Shown here: positions 21,659 through 30,376 of the stretch, one piece after another | How the letters are laid out: each line of letters opens with the position of its first letter | Numbering within the stretch: position 1 is the first letter of the stretch | Virus record (IMG/VR): IMGVR_UViG_3300025853_000289 | Location: 1-35,770 of that record | DNA length: 35,770 bases | Source of the DNA: a virus | Direction: 5' to 3' (one strand) | Translations under genes and position numbers: made by a program | Notes under the pieces: model-generated | The model's input: the letters and a program-made list of their open reading frames with translations, nothing else | The model's database searches: none | What the model was told of the DNA's origin: nothing

Positions 21659-22774
21659 ATGAAATTAGAAAATATAAATGATATTATTAAAAACCTTAAT
21701 AATATGCAAATGTACCACTACAATAAGACTGGTACAATCTCATCTGGAAATACTACTACTTCCTTAACTTTCAAAACAGACAATATGGACCTATGGTGCA
21801 TAATGCCTTATGTTGCCCTAACAAATGCAAATGGTCAAGCAATCGACGAATCTGAAATTGATAGAAATTTAATCAAAATGAATATTAAAGTATTAAATGG
21901 AAATAATCTTTTCGGAGATTATAATTTCACTTTAGAAAGTTTCAATGAAATGTATTTGTCAGAGCAATTTCAGGGCTTTTTAGTTGAGGGAAATTCCACT
22001 TATGAAATTACCTTTACTGGATTGAATATTCCAGCTTCAACAAATGTAGATATGCCTTATTCAGTTTCTTTTAACTTTGTTGGCTATCAATTAGGATTTC
22101 CAGCAAACGCAGGTTGGAACGCACAAAGACAAAAATTAGATTTTAGATATGGTCAAATAAGACAATATTCTATTTCTGCAAAGTCTGGCAATTCAACTGC
22201 TGATCAAAACACAATTAGAACTACTTTGCAAGGTCAAATAATTGACACAATGAGAGTTGATGTTATTGATGCAAATGGTAAAGTAATCACAGAAAAAGAT
22301 ATACAAGATGAATTTGTAATTAATTTTAAATACAATCAAAATCAAATTATGTTTAATAATATGCCTTTGCGAGTATTCAATAAAATTACAAGATCCAAAA
22401 GATTTAGAAGACTTTATTTAGATGCCAATACTGATTATACAATTGATGTACTGGGAACTTCAAACACAAATTATTCTGCTCAAAGATTAGCTTTTGACGC
22501 TATGACTGCCGATTTTGTAGTTGGCGACACAATTACTGGTGGAACTTCATCGGCAACTGGTGTAATAGTTGAAAAAGTAGGTACTGGTGCAACTGGATAT
22601 TTTATTTTAAAGTCAGTAACTGGAACTTTTCAAGACAATGAAACAATTACTGGAGCAATTCAAGGATCTGCAACTGCTGATGGTATTTTATCAACTTCCT
22701 TGAATGTTTATCCATTGACATTTAACTTCAAATTTGATGGTTATCAAATGGGAGTAGCTCCAAATGTTCGATAA
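21659..22774 (+). CDS. Beta-rich protein of two tandem related domains (double-barrel capsid/vertex candidate)
   Basis: 371 residues. Two halves carry the same ordered motifs. First: F95-N96, S101, F104, NSTYEIT (112-118), F138-N-F-V-G-Y-Q-L-G146. Second: F240-N241, S246, F249, NTDYTID (257-263), F357-K-F-D-G-Y-Q-M-G365. The second half has an extra segment at about 275-345 with VGDTITGGTSSATG and QDNETITGAIQG, a type of beta repeat found in phage structural proteins. Two stacked beta barrels in one chain is the plan of double jelly-roll capsid proteins, though sequence alone does not prove that fold. It overlaps the next gene by 11 bases, so the two are made together and may assemble together. 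Confidence 0.55.
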   Translation: MKLENINDIIKNLNNMQMYHYNKTGTISSGNTTTSLTFKTDNMDLWCIMPYVALTNANGQAIDESEIDRNLIKMNIKVLNGNNLFGDYNFTLESFNEMYLSEQFQGFLVEGNSTYEITFTGLNIPASTNVDMPYSVSFNFVGYQLGFPANAGWNAQRQKLDFRYGQIRQYSISAKSGNSTADQNTIRTTLQGQIIDTMRVDVIDANGKVITEKDIQDEFVINFKYNQNQIMFNNMPLRVFNKITRSKRFRRLYLDANTDYTIDVLGTSNTNYSAQRLAFDAMTADFVVGDTITGGTSSATGVIVEKVGTGATGYFILKSVTGTFQDNETITGAIQGSATADGILSTSLNVYPLTFNFKFDGYQMGVAPNVR

Positions 22775-23405
22775 TAATACGCCAATTTATTTAAGTGGAA
22801 TGCGTGAAAAGTACCCAAATACTTTTTATGCCACTTATTTAACATCAAAATCTGGAGTAACAATTACAGATGCTGATAATGGCTTAATTGCTTACTTACA
22901 AGCTATGGCAGATGCCACAACAAGCCCAGAAGTAAGAAGTTTAACTCCTTTTTCAGATCTAACTCCATTGAAATCTAAAAACTGCTTATTTGTGCATCAA
23001 GTTAGCTTTTTTGCTTTTGATCCAACGATTGCTGGTTTATCTGCAACTGCTGATGTAATTATAGGATCTCAATTAATTGATGGAACGACTGTAACAAGGT
23101 CATATCCACAATCAAATTACTTGAATGGTGCTATGCCAGTGGTTTTCCAGCCAAATTTTTTCCGTCCTGCGATTACAATTGATGGAGAATTAATCAATCA
23201 AGGGTTTATCAATGGTCCTGCTGGATCTGAAAGCAATAAAGGTTTTAAATCACTTGGTATTCCAATGAATACTTGCATAAATGTAGGAAAAGAAGTAGAA
23301 AGAGTAAGCAATATTGAAATTTCAACTGCATTTGCTCAATACGTTTCAGAAGAAAGTACATATCAAAATTATCCAGTTCAAGCAATAGTTGAATTTTGGG
23401 TTTAA
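22764..23405 (+). CDS. Late structural protein, capsid-associated
   Basis: 213 residues, beta-rich with Pro-rich loops (NCLFVHQVSFFAFDPTIAGLS, then ATADVIIGSQLIDG, then PVVFQPNFFRPAITIDG) and an aromatic end (VQAIVEFWV). There is no membrane segment. The overlap with the two-domain capsid candidate suggests a partner protein such as a penton or second capsid protein. It carries AGLSATAD. Family not recognised. Confidence 0.5.
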   Translation: MFDNNTPIYLSGMREKYPNTFYATYLTSKSGVTITDADNGLIAYLQAMADATTSPEVRSLTPFSDLTPLKSKNCLFVHQVSFFAFDPTIAGLSATADVIIGSQLIDGTTVTRSYPQSNYLNGAMPVVFQPNFFRPAITIDGELINQGFINGPAGSESNKGFKSLGIPMNTCINVGKEVERVSNIEISTAFAQYVSEESTYQNYPVQAIVEFWV

Positions 23406-23429
23406 AATTTAAAGAGAGGAAAAATTATT

Positions 23430-24236
23430 ATGACAAAATTTGAAAAAAATAAAAATTACAAAATTGGAAAAGTTGATCCAAAAGAAAGCCAGAATGATGC
23501 AATAGTCTGGAAAGGTCGTCCAACTTCACTTCCATCTGAAATATTAATTTCGCAATGTGATGGTACTTTTGAAGATTGGGTAATGAATGGAGATCACAAT
23601 TTTAAACAAGGAACTTTACTTCATTTGTGCAAAATCGAAGACGGTGTGGATGTTTATGTAACTGAAATGACTGTACCAGCAAGAAATGAAGATAGTGTTG
23701 ATAGTTTGGCAGACAATCCAAATTATGATTTTTTTGCTCCAAATCCAGCACAAAATTTTTATTCAGATCGTGCAATGAAAAGAGAAATGGAAGCTCAAAA
23801 TAATAAAGTAATAGAAGTATTAGAAAATCAATTACATTCAGCAAATGATGAAATAAGAAGACTTAATGATGAAATAGCAAGGTTAAAAAAAGAAAGTGAA
23901 TCTGGACTTTCAGACAATATTTTAAATAGAGTTTCCAGAGAAGAATCTGAAAAAAGATGGAATTGGGAAAAAGAAAATCTAAATGAAAAGATCAATTCTT
24001 TATCACAAAGAGTGAAAGAACTTGAAAAAGAAAATAAGGGCTTGTCTGATGAGGTAATTCCACAACAACAACAAGCAATGTTTAGTTTGGTGGCTCAAGT
24101 ACTGCCACAACTTCCGTCAATTTGGGCGAGTTTCAAAAATGCTGGTCAATCCCCTGCTCCTCAAATGGTGCAAGCACAACAAGCTCCAAATCAAACAATT
24201 CCAGATTCAGATTTAGATGGAGTTCCAAATGGTTAA
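23430..24236 (+). CDS. Late coiled-coil protein with two GLSD motifs
   Basis: 268 residues. The N-terminal domain (1-100) is beta-like, with LLHLCKIEDGVDVYVTEMTVP. About 110-205 is a coiled coil (LENQLHSANDEIRRLNDEIAR; LNEKINSLSQRVKELEKEN) interrupted by SGLSDNI and ending in KGLSDEVIPQQQQ. A hydrophobic stretch follows (AMFSLVAQVLPQLPSIW), then a Pro/Gln tail. The ribosome-binding site AAAGAGAGGAAAAA is strong. It could be a scaffolding or spike-base protein; the motifs at both ends of the coil would allow removal of the coil by processing. No family recognised. Confidence 0.6.
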   Translation: MTKFEKNKNYKIGKVDPKESQNDAIVWKGRPTSLPSEILISQCDGTFEDWVMNGDHNFKQGTLLHLCKIEDGVDVYVTEMTVPARNEDSVDSLADNPNYDFFAPNPAQNFYSDRAMKREMEAQNNKVIEVLENQLHSANDEIRRLNDEIARLKKESESGLSDNILNRVSREESEKRWNWEKENLNEKINSLSQRVKELEKENKGLSDEVIPQQQQAMFSLVAQVLPQLPSIWASFKNAGQSPAPQMVQAQQAPNQTIPDSDLDGVPNG

Positions 24237-24528
24237 AATAGCAAAAGACACACCGAAAGAATTGATTAATCTTGGAAAAAGATTACAATTCGCAGGAACA
24301 AAAGATGATGTTCTGGCAAAAGTGAAAGATTTAAAAAATATTGCAGTTAATTATGTTCCAATTAGGACTACGACTCCAGTATATATGGATTTTAATATTA
24401 ATGCAAAGTTCCAGCCACTTGCTAATTTAATTTCAAAATTAGACTTTAGCAAGGTAAATAAAACTTTAAGATCAATAGGACTTACTTACATTGAAAATTA
24501 TTTGAATAAACAAGGATTTTTAAAATGA
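24229..24528 (+). CDS. Small hypothetical late protein
   Basis: 99 residues from ATG 24229, which has GGAG six bases upstream; an ATG at 24217 in the same frame is less likely. Basic and helical (AKDTPKELINLGKRLQFAG). No family recognised. It overlaps its upstream neighbour by 8 bases and its downstream neighbour by 4. Confidence 0.55.
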   Translation: MVKIAKDTPKELINLGKRLQFAGTKDDVLAKVKDLKNIAVNYVPIRTTTPVYMDFNINAKFQPLANLISKLDFSKVNKTLRSIGLTYIENYLNKQGFLK

Positions 24529-24791
24529 AAAAAAGATATTATTATAAAATAGATAAAAAAACTAAAAGAAAATACGGTGGTTTTAACGTTGTTGCAAGTG
24601 TTTATGCCATAAGAAATGGGGAAATTAAAAGATTAGGCACTACAAAATGGAATACTAGTATGAGTAAAGGGGAATATTCCGAAGTTTATGATTTTTTAAA
24701 AAGCAAAAAGTTGGTAACTGCAAAAGAATACAAAGAAAATAATGGTTATTATATGTATTCTAAATCAAAAATAATCATTGATAGTTTGTAA
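24525..24791 (+). CDS. Small basic protein
   Basis: 88 residues, Lys/Tyr-rich (MKKRYYYKIDKKTKRKYGG). The pattern is of two or three strands and a helix (EYSEVYDFLKSKK). The start overlaps the previous stop (ATGA). It lies directly before a leader-tagged gene. Function unknown. Confidence 0.55.
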   Translation: MKKRYYYKIDKKTKRKYGGFNVVASVYAIRNGEIKRLGTTKWNTSMSKGEYSEVYDFLKSKKLVTAKEYKENNGYYMYSKSKIIIDSL

Positions 24792-24810
24792 ATAAGAATG
24801 GATTTTTAAA

Positions 24811-25335
24811 ATGAACTCAAAAACATTATTAGGACTTGGTGCTATCGGTGGAGCAGTTTATCTTGCCACCAGCAAAAAAGCTCAATCAAAAGTAAAAAAA
24901 ACTACTGGATTGAGTGATAGCACTAAAGATCCAGCTAAAATAAAGAAATTAAGAGAAATTGTAAAAGAGCATCAATATAAAAGAATAAGTGGAAAAATCG
25001 TAGATGTGCAAACTGCAAATATGATTTTACAAGTTTATGACAATCTTCCAGCTGATAAGAAGAAAGACTATGCGAAAAAATCAATTCCAGAAATGGCACG
25101 AACTGGATGGAGTATTTTAAGCAAATCTCAATCTGGATTGAGTGGTGGAGAATATAAAAAATATGGAGATGGCAAATGGGAATATTTAGTCAAAGCATAT
25201 AGTAAAGGAAAAGTATGGTATTATCATTTAACACCAACAAAAAAATATGCAGAGGAAATAAAAAAAGACTTTCTCTCACGATCTGAAATTGACAAAGTAA
25301 CAATAAAAAAACAAAAGTGGAATACTGGGGTATAA
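24811..25335 (+). CDS. Leader-tagged late protein, cargo variant 2
   Basis: 174 residues. Residues 1-36 are the leader (MNSKTLLG, GAIGGAVYLAT, SKKAQSKVKKTTGLSD). Its codons differ silently from the other copies, so the amino-acid sequence is what is conserved. The cargo starts with a helical domain (about 42-95) with LREIVKEHQYKRISGKIVDV, then TANMILQVYDNLPADKK and IPEMARTGW. This resembles a small domain seen in virion proteins of marine phages and large viruses (VD..TA..I..VYD.L). A second part follows SGLSGGEYKKYG with WEYLVKAYSKGKVWYYHL. Two GLS motifs therefore separate the leader, the first domain and the second domain. Function unknown. Confidence 0.7.
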   Translation: MNSKTLLGLGAIGGAVYLATSKKAQSKVKKTTGLSDSTKDPAKIKKLREIVKEHQYKRISGKIVDVQTANMILQVYDNLPADKKKDYAKKSIPEMARTGWSILSKSQSGLSGGEYKKYGDGKWEYLVKAYSKGKVWYYHLTPTKKYAEEIKKDFLSRSEIDKVTIKKQKWNTGV

Positions 25336-25336
25336 A

Positions 25337-25660
25337 ATGATCAACTACATCAAAAAATATTGGCAATGGATTGTTTTGTTGTTAGGAACTCTAACAATAC
25401 AATTTTTAGCACCAGACACTAAAATACTGACAATCATTAGTTTGATTGTACTTTTATTTGTTGTATGGTATAGATTGACTATTGAATCAATAAAATTCTT
25501 TGCTGAAAATAAAGCAATAAGAAGAATTTTTGCTGGATCTGATGATGAATTTTCAGTTATGGAAAGATTAGGACAAACTCAATTTTTAGGGGATATTGCG
25601 AAGTCAATTGCAATGATCATTGGAGCAATTATTTTAGGAGTTTATGTAATTTTAGTATGA
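25337..25660 (+). CDS. Three-span membrane protein (holin-like candidate)
   Basis: 107 residues with hydrophobic segments at about 11-26 (WIVLLLGTLTIQFLA), 29-48 (ILTIISLIVLLFVVWY) and 88-106 (IAMIIGAIILGVYVILV). Short charged loops lie between them. It overlaps the secreted CHAP hydrolase gene by 4 bases, a position typical of a holin, but the sequence is not from a holin family I recognise. Confidence 0.5.
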   Translation: MINYIKKYWQWIVLLLGTLTIQFLAPDTKILTIISLIVLLFVVWYRLTIESIKFFAENKAIRRIFAGSDDEFSVMERLGQTQFLGDIAKSIAMIIGAIILGVYVILV

Positions 25661-26250
25661 TTTTACTTATTTACATATTGACTTTATTTTCTTTCTCTCA
25701 AGAGAAATTTATGGTAATGACAAGTTCGGAGCAACTCCTCTCTGCTTCTGAACGTTATTGTCTTTCGGTAATCGGCACTATCGAAGCCACTGGCAATAAC
25801 GATGGTGTCATTATCGAAAATATTATTAAAACTGGAGGAGGTTTAAAGGGCTATCCATATTGTTATTACTATCAATATTGGGCTTATGAGATGGCTACTC
25901 AAGAAATCAATAAAACTGCTTGTACAAAAGTAAAAAATCCAATGGTTAAGTCTGGATCAAGTCAAGCAATGTTTAATTATGCTAAAAAATTGAATAAGAA
26001 AGTTCCATACGAAGTTAAAAAACACGATTTAATTGTTTGGAAATCTGCAAAAAGCTGGTCAGGTCATATTGAAAGAGTGAAAGAAGTTTTAGGTGGTGGT
26101 TATGTGATGACTTATGCTGGAAACACAAACAATGGATTGAGTGGATCGCAAAGAGAGGGCAATGGAATTTTTATAAGAAAGAGGAATATTAATCATCCAC
26201 TTTCAAGAATATTAAAAATAAGAGGTTTAGTCGGTTATGAATGGTTGTAG
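25657..26250 (+). CDS. Secreted CHAP-type endolysin
   Basis: 197 residues. The N-terminal hydrophobic segment (ILLIYILTLFSFS) looks like a signal peptide or signal anchor. Catalytic-type residues follow the CHAP order: Cys69 in GYPYCYYYQYW, His137 in SGHIERV and Asn156 in TYAGNT. It should cut the peptide part of peptidoglycan in the periplasm. Next to a multi-span membrane protein, so these two may form the lysis pair. The motif NGLSGSQREG (159-168) lies in the catalytic domain, so not all GLS occurrences need be processing sites. Confidence 0.7.
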   Translation: MILLIYILTLFSFSQEKFMVMTSSEQLLSASERYCLSVIGTIEATGNNDGVIIENIIKTGGGLKGYPYCYYYQYWAYEMATQEINKTACTKVKNPMVKSGSSQAMFNYAKKLNKKVPYEVKKHDLIVWKSAKSWSGHIERVKEVLGGGYVMTYAGNTNNGLSGSQREGNGIFIRKRNINHPLSRILKIRGLVGYEWL

Positions 26251-27298
26251 TATAATTAATGTCTTTACCCAAAATGGATTGACAAATTCAGGTGGTGGTG
26301 GAGGTGTTTCAGATGGAAAAGTTAAAGTTGATGTCCTTGCAACTGCTGATTATCTTGGTGCAACTGGCTCGACTGGAGCTTTGAGAGTAGATTCCACTTT
26401 CGACTATGTTGATGGTGGAAATTTCGTTACTTTGGGCTTGGCTGATAATTCTGTAACTACTGCAAAACTTGTTGATTTGAATGTAACTACTGGAAAATTA
26501 GCTGATACTTCAGTAACAACTGCTAAAATATTAAATAGTAATGTAACACTTGGTAAAATCGAAGATATTGCTACAAACCATTTTTTAGGAAGGCACGCAG
26601 GTGGGTCTGGTGCAGTTCAACAAGTTTCAGCAAGTCAAGCAAGGACTATTTTAAATGTAGAAGATGGAGCTGATGTAACAGATAATGCAAATGTAATAAC
26701 TGCTTTAAATAATATTGCTGGAGTTTCAGAGGGTGATGTATTATATTTTAATGGAACTGATTGGGTAAGATTAGCACGTGGAACTGATGGACAAGTTTTA
26801 ACAGCAACTGCAACTACAGTTAATTGGGAAAATGCATCAAGTGGGTTTGCAGATCCAATGACTACGGAGGGAGATATTATTTATCGTTCTGCAGGTGGTA
26901 CAACACGTTTAGCAGTTGGAACAAATGGACAAGTATTAAAGAGCAACGGAACAACAATTAGTTGGCAAAATGAAAGCAGTGGTGGTGCTACGTGGACGAC
27001 TGCAACAGCTTCAACTTCTTTAGCTAATAGTATTGATTTATCTGTTAATTATTATGTAGAAGTTGCAGGCGATGCTGATTTTAATTTAACAGCAGTAGAT
27101 CCAACAGATTTACAAACAGGAATTAGACATTTATTAGTATTTATTCCAAGTGGTGCAACAAGAACAGTAACAAACGGATTAACTTCAATGGATAACTTTG
27201 GAGGTGCAATTCCAGTTACTACATCTGAACGTTTAGTATTGGAAATATTTAAAGATGATACAGGTAATATTAATATAGCTGGAAGTGTAGTGTCGTGA
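26237..27298 (+). CDS. Fibre/receptor-binding protein with phage fibre repeats
   Basis: 353 residues. Residues 60-130 are rows of TTAKLVDLN/TTGKLADT/TTAKILNSN, a short beta-helical fibre repeat. Then GDVLYFNGTDWVRLA..GTDGQVLTAT and EGDIIYRSAGGTTRLAVGTNGQVLK are the widespread phage fibre modules. The C-terminal part (about 260-353) is a globular beta domain. There is no collar or tail gene nearby, so it is probably mounted on a capsid vertex. It overlaps the endolysin gene by 14 bases. Confidence 0.75.
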   Translation: MNGCSIINVFTQNGLTNSGGGGGVSDGKVKVDVLATADYLGATGSTGALRVDSTFDYVDGGNFVTLGLADNSVTTAKLVDLNVTTGKLADTSVTTAKILNSNVTLGKIEDIATNHFLGRHAGGSGAVQQVSASQARTILNVEDGADVTDNANVITALNNIAGVSEGDVLYFNGTDWVRLARGTDGQVLTATATTVNWENASSGFADPMTTEGDIIYRSAGGTTRLAVGTNGQVLKSNGTTISWQNESSGGATWTTATASTSLANSIDLSVNYYVEVAGDADFNLTAVDPTDLQTGIRHLLVFIPSGATRTVTNGLTSMDNFGGAIPVTTSERLVLEIFKDDTGNINIAGSVVS

Positions 27299-28803
27299 TA
27301 GGTCGTAGTTATATAAAAAGAAAAAAAATATATTTTAAATTAGACAATAGTTCGTCAGATAGTTCTATTAATAATATTGCGGTTACTGCCAATTCATTAA
27401 CTTACGGTGTAAATGAATTTAATCAAAGTAACAGTGCAGGCTCTTTTAATGGCACTTCGACTAGAATTAATTTTAATAACACAACCGACGATTTTTTTAA
27501 AACTAACTTTTCTTTTATATATTGGATAAAACCAACATCGTCTTCCACTTTTTACAGACCATTTAATTCAGACAGCGGAGGGGCATCAAACACGGCTCCT
27601 TGGTTTCGAACGTCCTTAGCATCATCGCAATATTATTTTGGTATTGGTTCTAATGATTTTAATATCGGTATTACTGGTGGGACAGTTGATACAAATTGGA
27701 ACTCGTTCGGAGGTATATGTTCAGGTAATGGAACGACCTCAAATATAGAAGCGTTTGTAAACGGCTCTTCAATAGGAACAGCAAGCGGAACTCATAGAAA
27801 TATAAATAGTAATAAATATGTAAGTATTGGGGTTTTAAGATACCAACCAAGTACGTATTTAAACTATTATTCAGGATTAATGGATAATATAATTGCTTAC
27901 GATATAGCAATTCCAAAGGGAGCTTTAAAAATATTAAATAATGAAAAAGGAAGAATAGGTTTACCTAAAAAACTATTATTAGATAATTATTCAGGTAGTG
28001 CAGTTGCTTATTCATTAAGAAAGTTAAGATATAATTATTCAGGTTCAACAATAAGAGTAAGACGTGCAAGTGATAATGCAGAGCAAGATATTGGATTTGT
28101 TAGTAATGAATTAGATACGACTTCATTAGCAAGTTTTTGCAGTGGAACAAATGGTTTTGTAACGACTTGGTACGACCAAAGTGGAAACAATAGAAATGCT
28201 ACTCAATCCACTACTGCAAATCAACCTAAAATTTATGATAGTTCGACAGGTGTTTTATTAGAAAACGGAAAGCCGACTTTACAATTCGACGGCTCTAATG
28301 ATAGTTTAGGGTTAGGGACTGCAATAACAAAGCCAGCTAGATATTCTATTTTTCAAACATTAAAAGCATCAGCTACAGGAGTTACATATAATGTTTCAGG
28401 TTCTGTAGCAAGTAGTGGTGCGGCTTTAACAGGGTGGGGTGGTTTTAGATTTAATACATCTAATAAAAACAGCACATATTGGGGAGATGGTAGTTCTTAT
28501 AGGATATACGAAACGAGTTCGACTTCGCAAGATACTAACCAAAATATATATAATATTTTATATGATAGTGGGTTAAATATTTACATTTATAAAAACAATA
28601 GTTCATTAACTCTTAATCTAGTTGGTGGTTCAGCTACGACTTCTGCAGGGACTACGTATGGATATAGCATAGGTTTAATCGGAGAATTAACCAGCGGGTA
28701 TTTTAATGGCAATATTCAAGAACATATTATTTATACTTCTTACGAGGGTGCTAATGTGAACGGAATAAATACTAATATAAATTCATATTACGGAGTTTAT
28801 TAA
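27295..28803 (+). CDS. LamG-like/arabinofuranosidase-like adhesin
   Basis: 502 residues, GTG start overlapping the previous stop (GTGA). The N-terminal part (about 15-215) is a concanavalin A/LamG-like sandwich (GSFNGTSTRINFNN, FSFIYWIKP, NSFGGICSGNG, YYSGLMDNIIAYD). The second part (about 235-350) has AYSLRKLRYNYSGSTIRVRR, then DIGFV.NELD and TTWYDQSGNNRNATQ. This is a domain common in Flavobacteriia phages and related to the alpha-L-arabinofuranosidase B catalytic fold, and it ends in another sandwich (LQFDGSNDSLGLG). Probably binds or trims host surface glycans. Part of a fibre cassette that may be exchanged between phages. Confidence 0.7.
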   Translation: MIGRSYIKRKKIYFKLDNSSSDSSINNIAVTANSLTYGVNEFNQSNSAGSFNGTSTRINFNNTTDDFFKTNFSFIYWIKPTSSSTFYRPFNSDSGGASNTAPWFRTSLASSQYYFGIGSNDFNIGITGGTVDTNWNSFGGICSGNGTTSNIEAFVNGSSIGTASGTHRNINSNKYVSIGVLRYQPSTYLNYYSGLMDNIIAYDIAIPKGALKILNNEKGRIGLPKKLLLDNYSGSAVAYSLRKLRYNYSGSTIRVRRASDNAEQDIGFVSNELDTTSLASFCSGTNGFVTTWYDQSGNNRNATQSTTANQPKIYDSSTGVLLENGKPTLQFDGSNDSLGLGTAITKPARYSIFQTLKASATGVTYNVSGSVASSGAALTGWGGFRFNTSNKNSTYWGDGSSYRIYETSSTSQDTNQNIYNILYDSGLNIYIYKNNSSLTLNLVGGSATTSAGTTYGYSIGLIGELTSGYFNGNIQEHIIYTSYEGANVNGINTNINSYYGVY

Positions 28804-29024
28804 TGTTGGGATATACATATCAAACTGAACAAGAGGCAATTAATGCAAGGCAACAATGTGCCGATTATAAAGGTTTGCCAGTGCCGAATGGAACTTCTAT
28901 TTATTGGGTTAATTATAGCTTTAGTCAAATAGATAACTTCTATTACATTATTTATGATGAGGGTGTAGAAGTAGTATTAGGTGAGCCGATTACATTTGAA
29001 ATAATTACAGAGGAAATATTATGA
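28803..29024 (+). CDS. Small fibre-cassette protein
   Basis: 73 residues, aromatic-rich (GTSIYWVNYSFSQIDNFYYII). Helical N-terminus and beta C-terminus. It overlaps both neighbours by 1-4 bases. Probably a fibre accessory protein by position; family unknown. Confidence 0.55.
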   Translation: MLGYTYQTEQEAINARQQCADYKGLPVPNGTSIYWVNYSFSQIDNFYYIIYDEGVEVVLGEPITFEIITEEIL

Positions 29025-29596
29025 TTTTTGATAATATATTAAATATTTACACAACAACACCAATAAATCAAATACCAGAAAATGAAAGAGGTGTTAGGTA
29101 TATCGAATTGACTGCTGAACAAGTTGAAAGGTATAATAATTGGGTTTCTAATATCGGTGGGTCTGTTCCTAATAATTGGATATTAACAGGTGAAGGCATA
29201 GACTATAATTCTGTATTAACAGAAAAGCAATTAAAAGAGGCAAAAAACTCTAAATTATCCGAGTTACAAGCTAATTATCAAAGTAAATTAGATGAAGGCT
29301 ATACTTATAATTTATTTACTTTTAATTTAGATGAAAACACAAAAGGTAATATAGGCGATTGGATTAGTTTAAACACTATTTCAGGTGGTGCAATAACAGA
29401 TTATTATATAACAGATAGTTCTAATAATCAAAGGCAATTTACAGCTCAACAATTTGCAGAGTTTGGAGTAGGTTTTGGAACTGTTTATGCTACTTTGAAA
29501 AGTGCTTTTTCTAACAAAAGAAATGCAATAAATAATTCAACAACAATAGAAGAACTAAATTCTATAAATATTGCTGATTTTAATGTTGAGGAATGA
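29021..29596 (+). CDS. Fibre-associated protein, DUF4376-like
   Basis: 191 residues. Residues 70-190 (LKEAKNSKLSELQANYQSKL, then YNLFTFNLDENTKGNIGDWI, then RNAINNSTTIEELNSI) follow the pattern of DUF4376-type proteins of tail-fibre operons: a helix ending in K..EL, a beta hairpin, and a C-terminal helix pair. Such proteins are usually chaperones or fibre caps. It ends the fibre cassette. Confidence 0.6.
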   Translation: MIFDNILNIYTTTPINQIPENERGVRYIELTAEQVERYNNWVSNIGGSVPNNWILTGEGIDYNSVLTEKQLKEAKNSKLSELQANYQSKLDEGYTYNLFTFNLDENTKGNIGDWISLNTISGGAITDYYITDSSNNQRQFTAQQFAEFGVGFGTVYATLKSAFSNKRNAINNSTTIEELNSINIADFNVEE

Positions 29597-29603
29597 TAAC
29601 TAT

Positions 29604-29873
29604 ATGGCTGATCAAACAAGTTTATTAAAAGATGCTTTTTTTTGGGCAATTGGAATATTACAAGTCATAATTCTTGGAATTGGAACTTGGTTAATTCAAG
29701 GAAAAACAAAAGCCGAAACAGATATAAATGCAATGAAAACTGATATTGCACTTATAAAACAAGATATAATCTCAAAAAAAGATGAGTTAAAAAAAGTAGA
29801 TGATAAACTTGACAAAATAGAGCAATTATTAATTAAAATTCAATTGAAATTAGGTGTAAATAACGACGAATGA
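29604..29873 (+). CDS. Single-span coiled-coil membrane protein
   Basis: 89 residues from ATG 29604; the ATG at 29571 overlaps the preceding gene. A span at about 10-28 (FFWAIGILQVIILGIGTWLI) is followed by a Lys/Asp coiled coil (TDINAMKTDIALIKQDI, KKVDDKLDKIEQLLIKI). This resembles phage holin-like or hemolysin XhlA-type proteins. Its stop overlaps the lytic transglycosylase start (ATGA), which supports a lysis or entry role. Confidence 0.6.
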   Translation: MADQTSLLKDAFFWAIGILQVIILGIGTWLIQGKTKAETDINAMKTDIALIKQDIISKKDELKKVDDKLDKIEQLLIKIQLKLGVNNDE

Positions 29874-30376
29874 CAGAGAAACAAGTACATAGTTTAGCCC
29901 TCCAAACTGCAAATTGGATGAAGCAAAATAAATATAATTGGGTTGATCCTTATAAAATTGCTGATATTGTTACTGCTATTTGCTTTGTGGAATCAACTTA
30001 CAATCCAAAGGCAAAAAATACTCGTAGTTCGGCAAAGGGTCTTATGCAAATGACTGATCCAGCTAAAAAAGATGCTGAAAGGTGGCTCAGACTTCCAACT
30101 GCCTCGACTAATGAAATGTACAATCCAGTTTATAACTTAAAATTGGGTACTATGTATTTTTTGCATCAATACAAAAGATATAACTTTGATTTGAAAAAGT
30201 CAGTAATTGCATATAATCAAGGACATTACAATCCAAATGCTGATGGATTGGATTACTGGGCAAAATTTCAGAAAGCATACAGACAAAGATCTCCACAAGT
30301 GGCAAGTTTCAATCCACTTCTGGCGATTTTACTCGTTGGTGGTGCAATTGGAACTTGGTGGTATTATAGAAAGTAA
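29870..30376 (+). CDS. SLT-type lytic transglycosylase with C-terminal membrane span
   Basis: 168 residues. ICFVESTYNP carries the catalytic Glu41, then GLMQM (57-61) and AYNQG (about 114-118), the three marker motifs of the SLT/goose-type lysozyme fold. The C-terminus is a membrane span (LLAILLVGGAIGTWW) followed by YYRK. It cleaves glycan strands of peptidoglycan. A membrane-anchored muralytic enzyme in the virion block resembles P7 of PRD1-like viruses in concept (known for that group; homology here not shown). Confidence 0.85.
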   Translation: MTEKQVHSLALQTANWMKQNKYNWVDPYKIADIVTAICFVESTYNPKAKNTRSSAKGLMQMTDPAKKDAERWLRLPTASTNEMYNPVYNLKLGTMYFLHQYKRYNFDLKKSVIAYNQGHYNPNADGLDYWAKFQKAYRQRSPQVASFNPLLAILLVGGAIGTWWYYRK

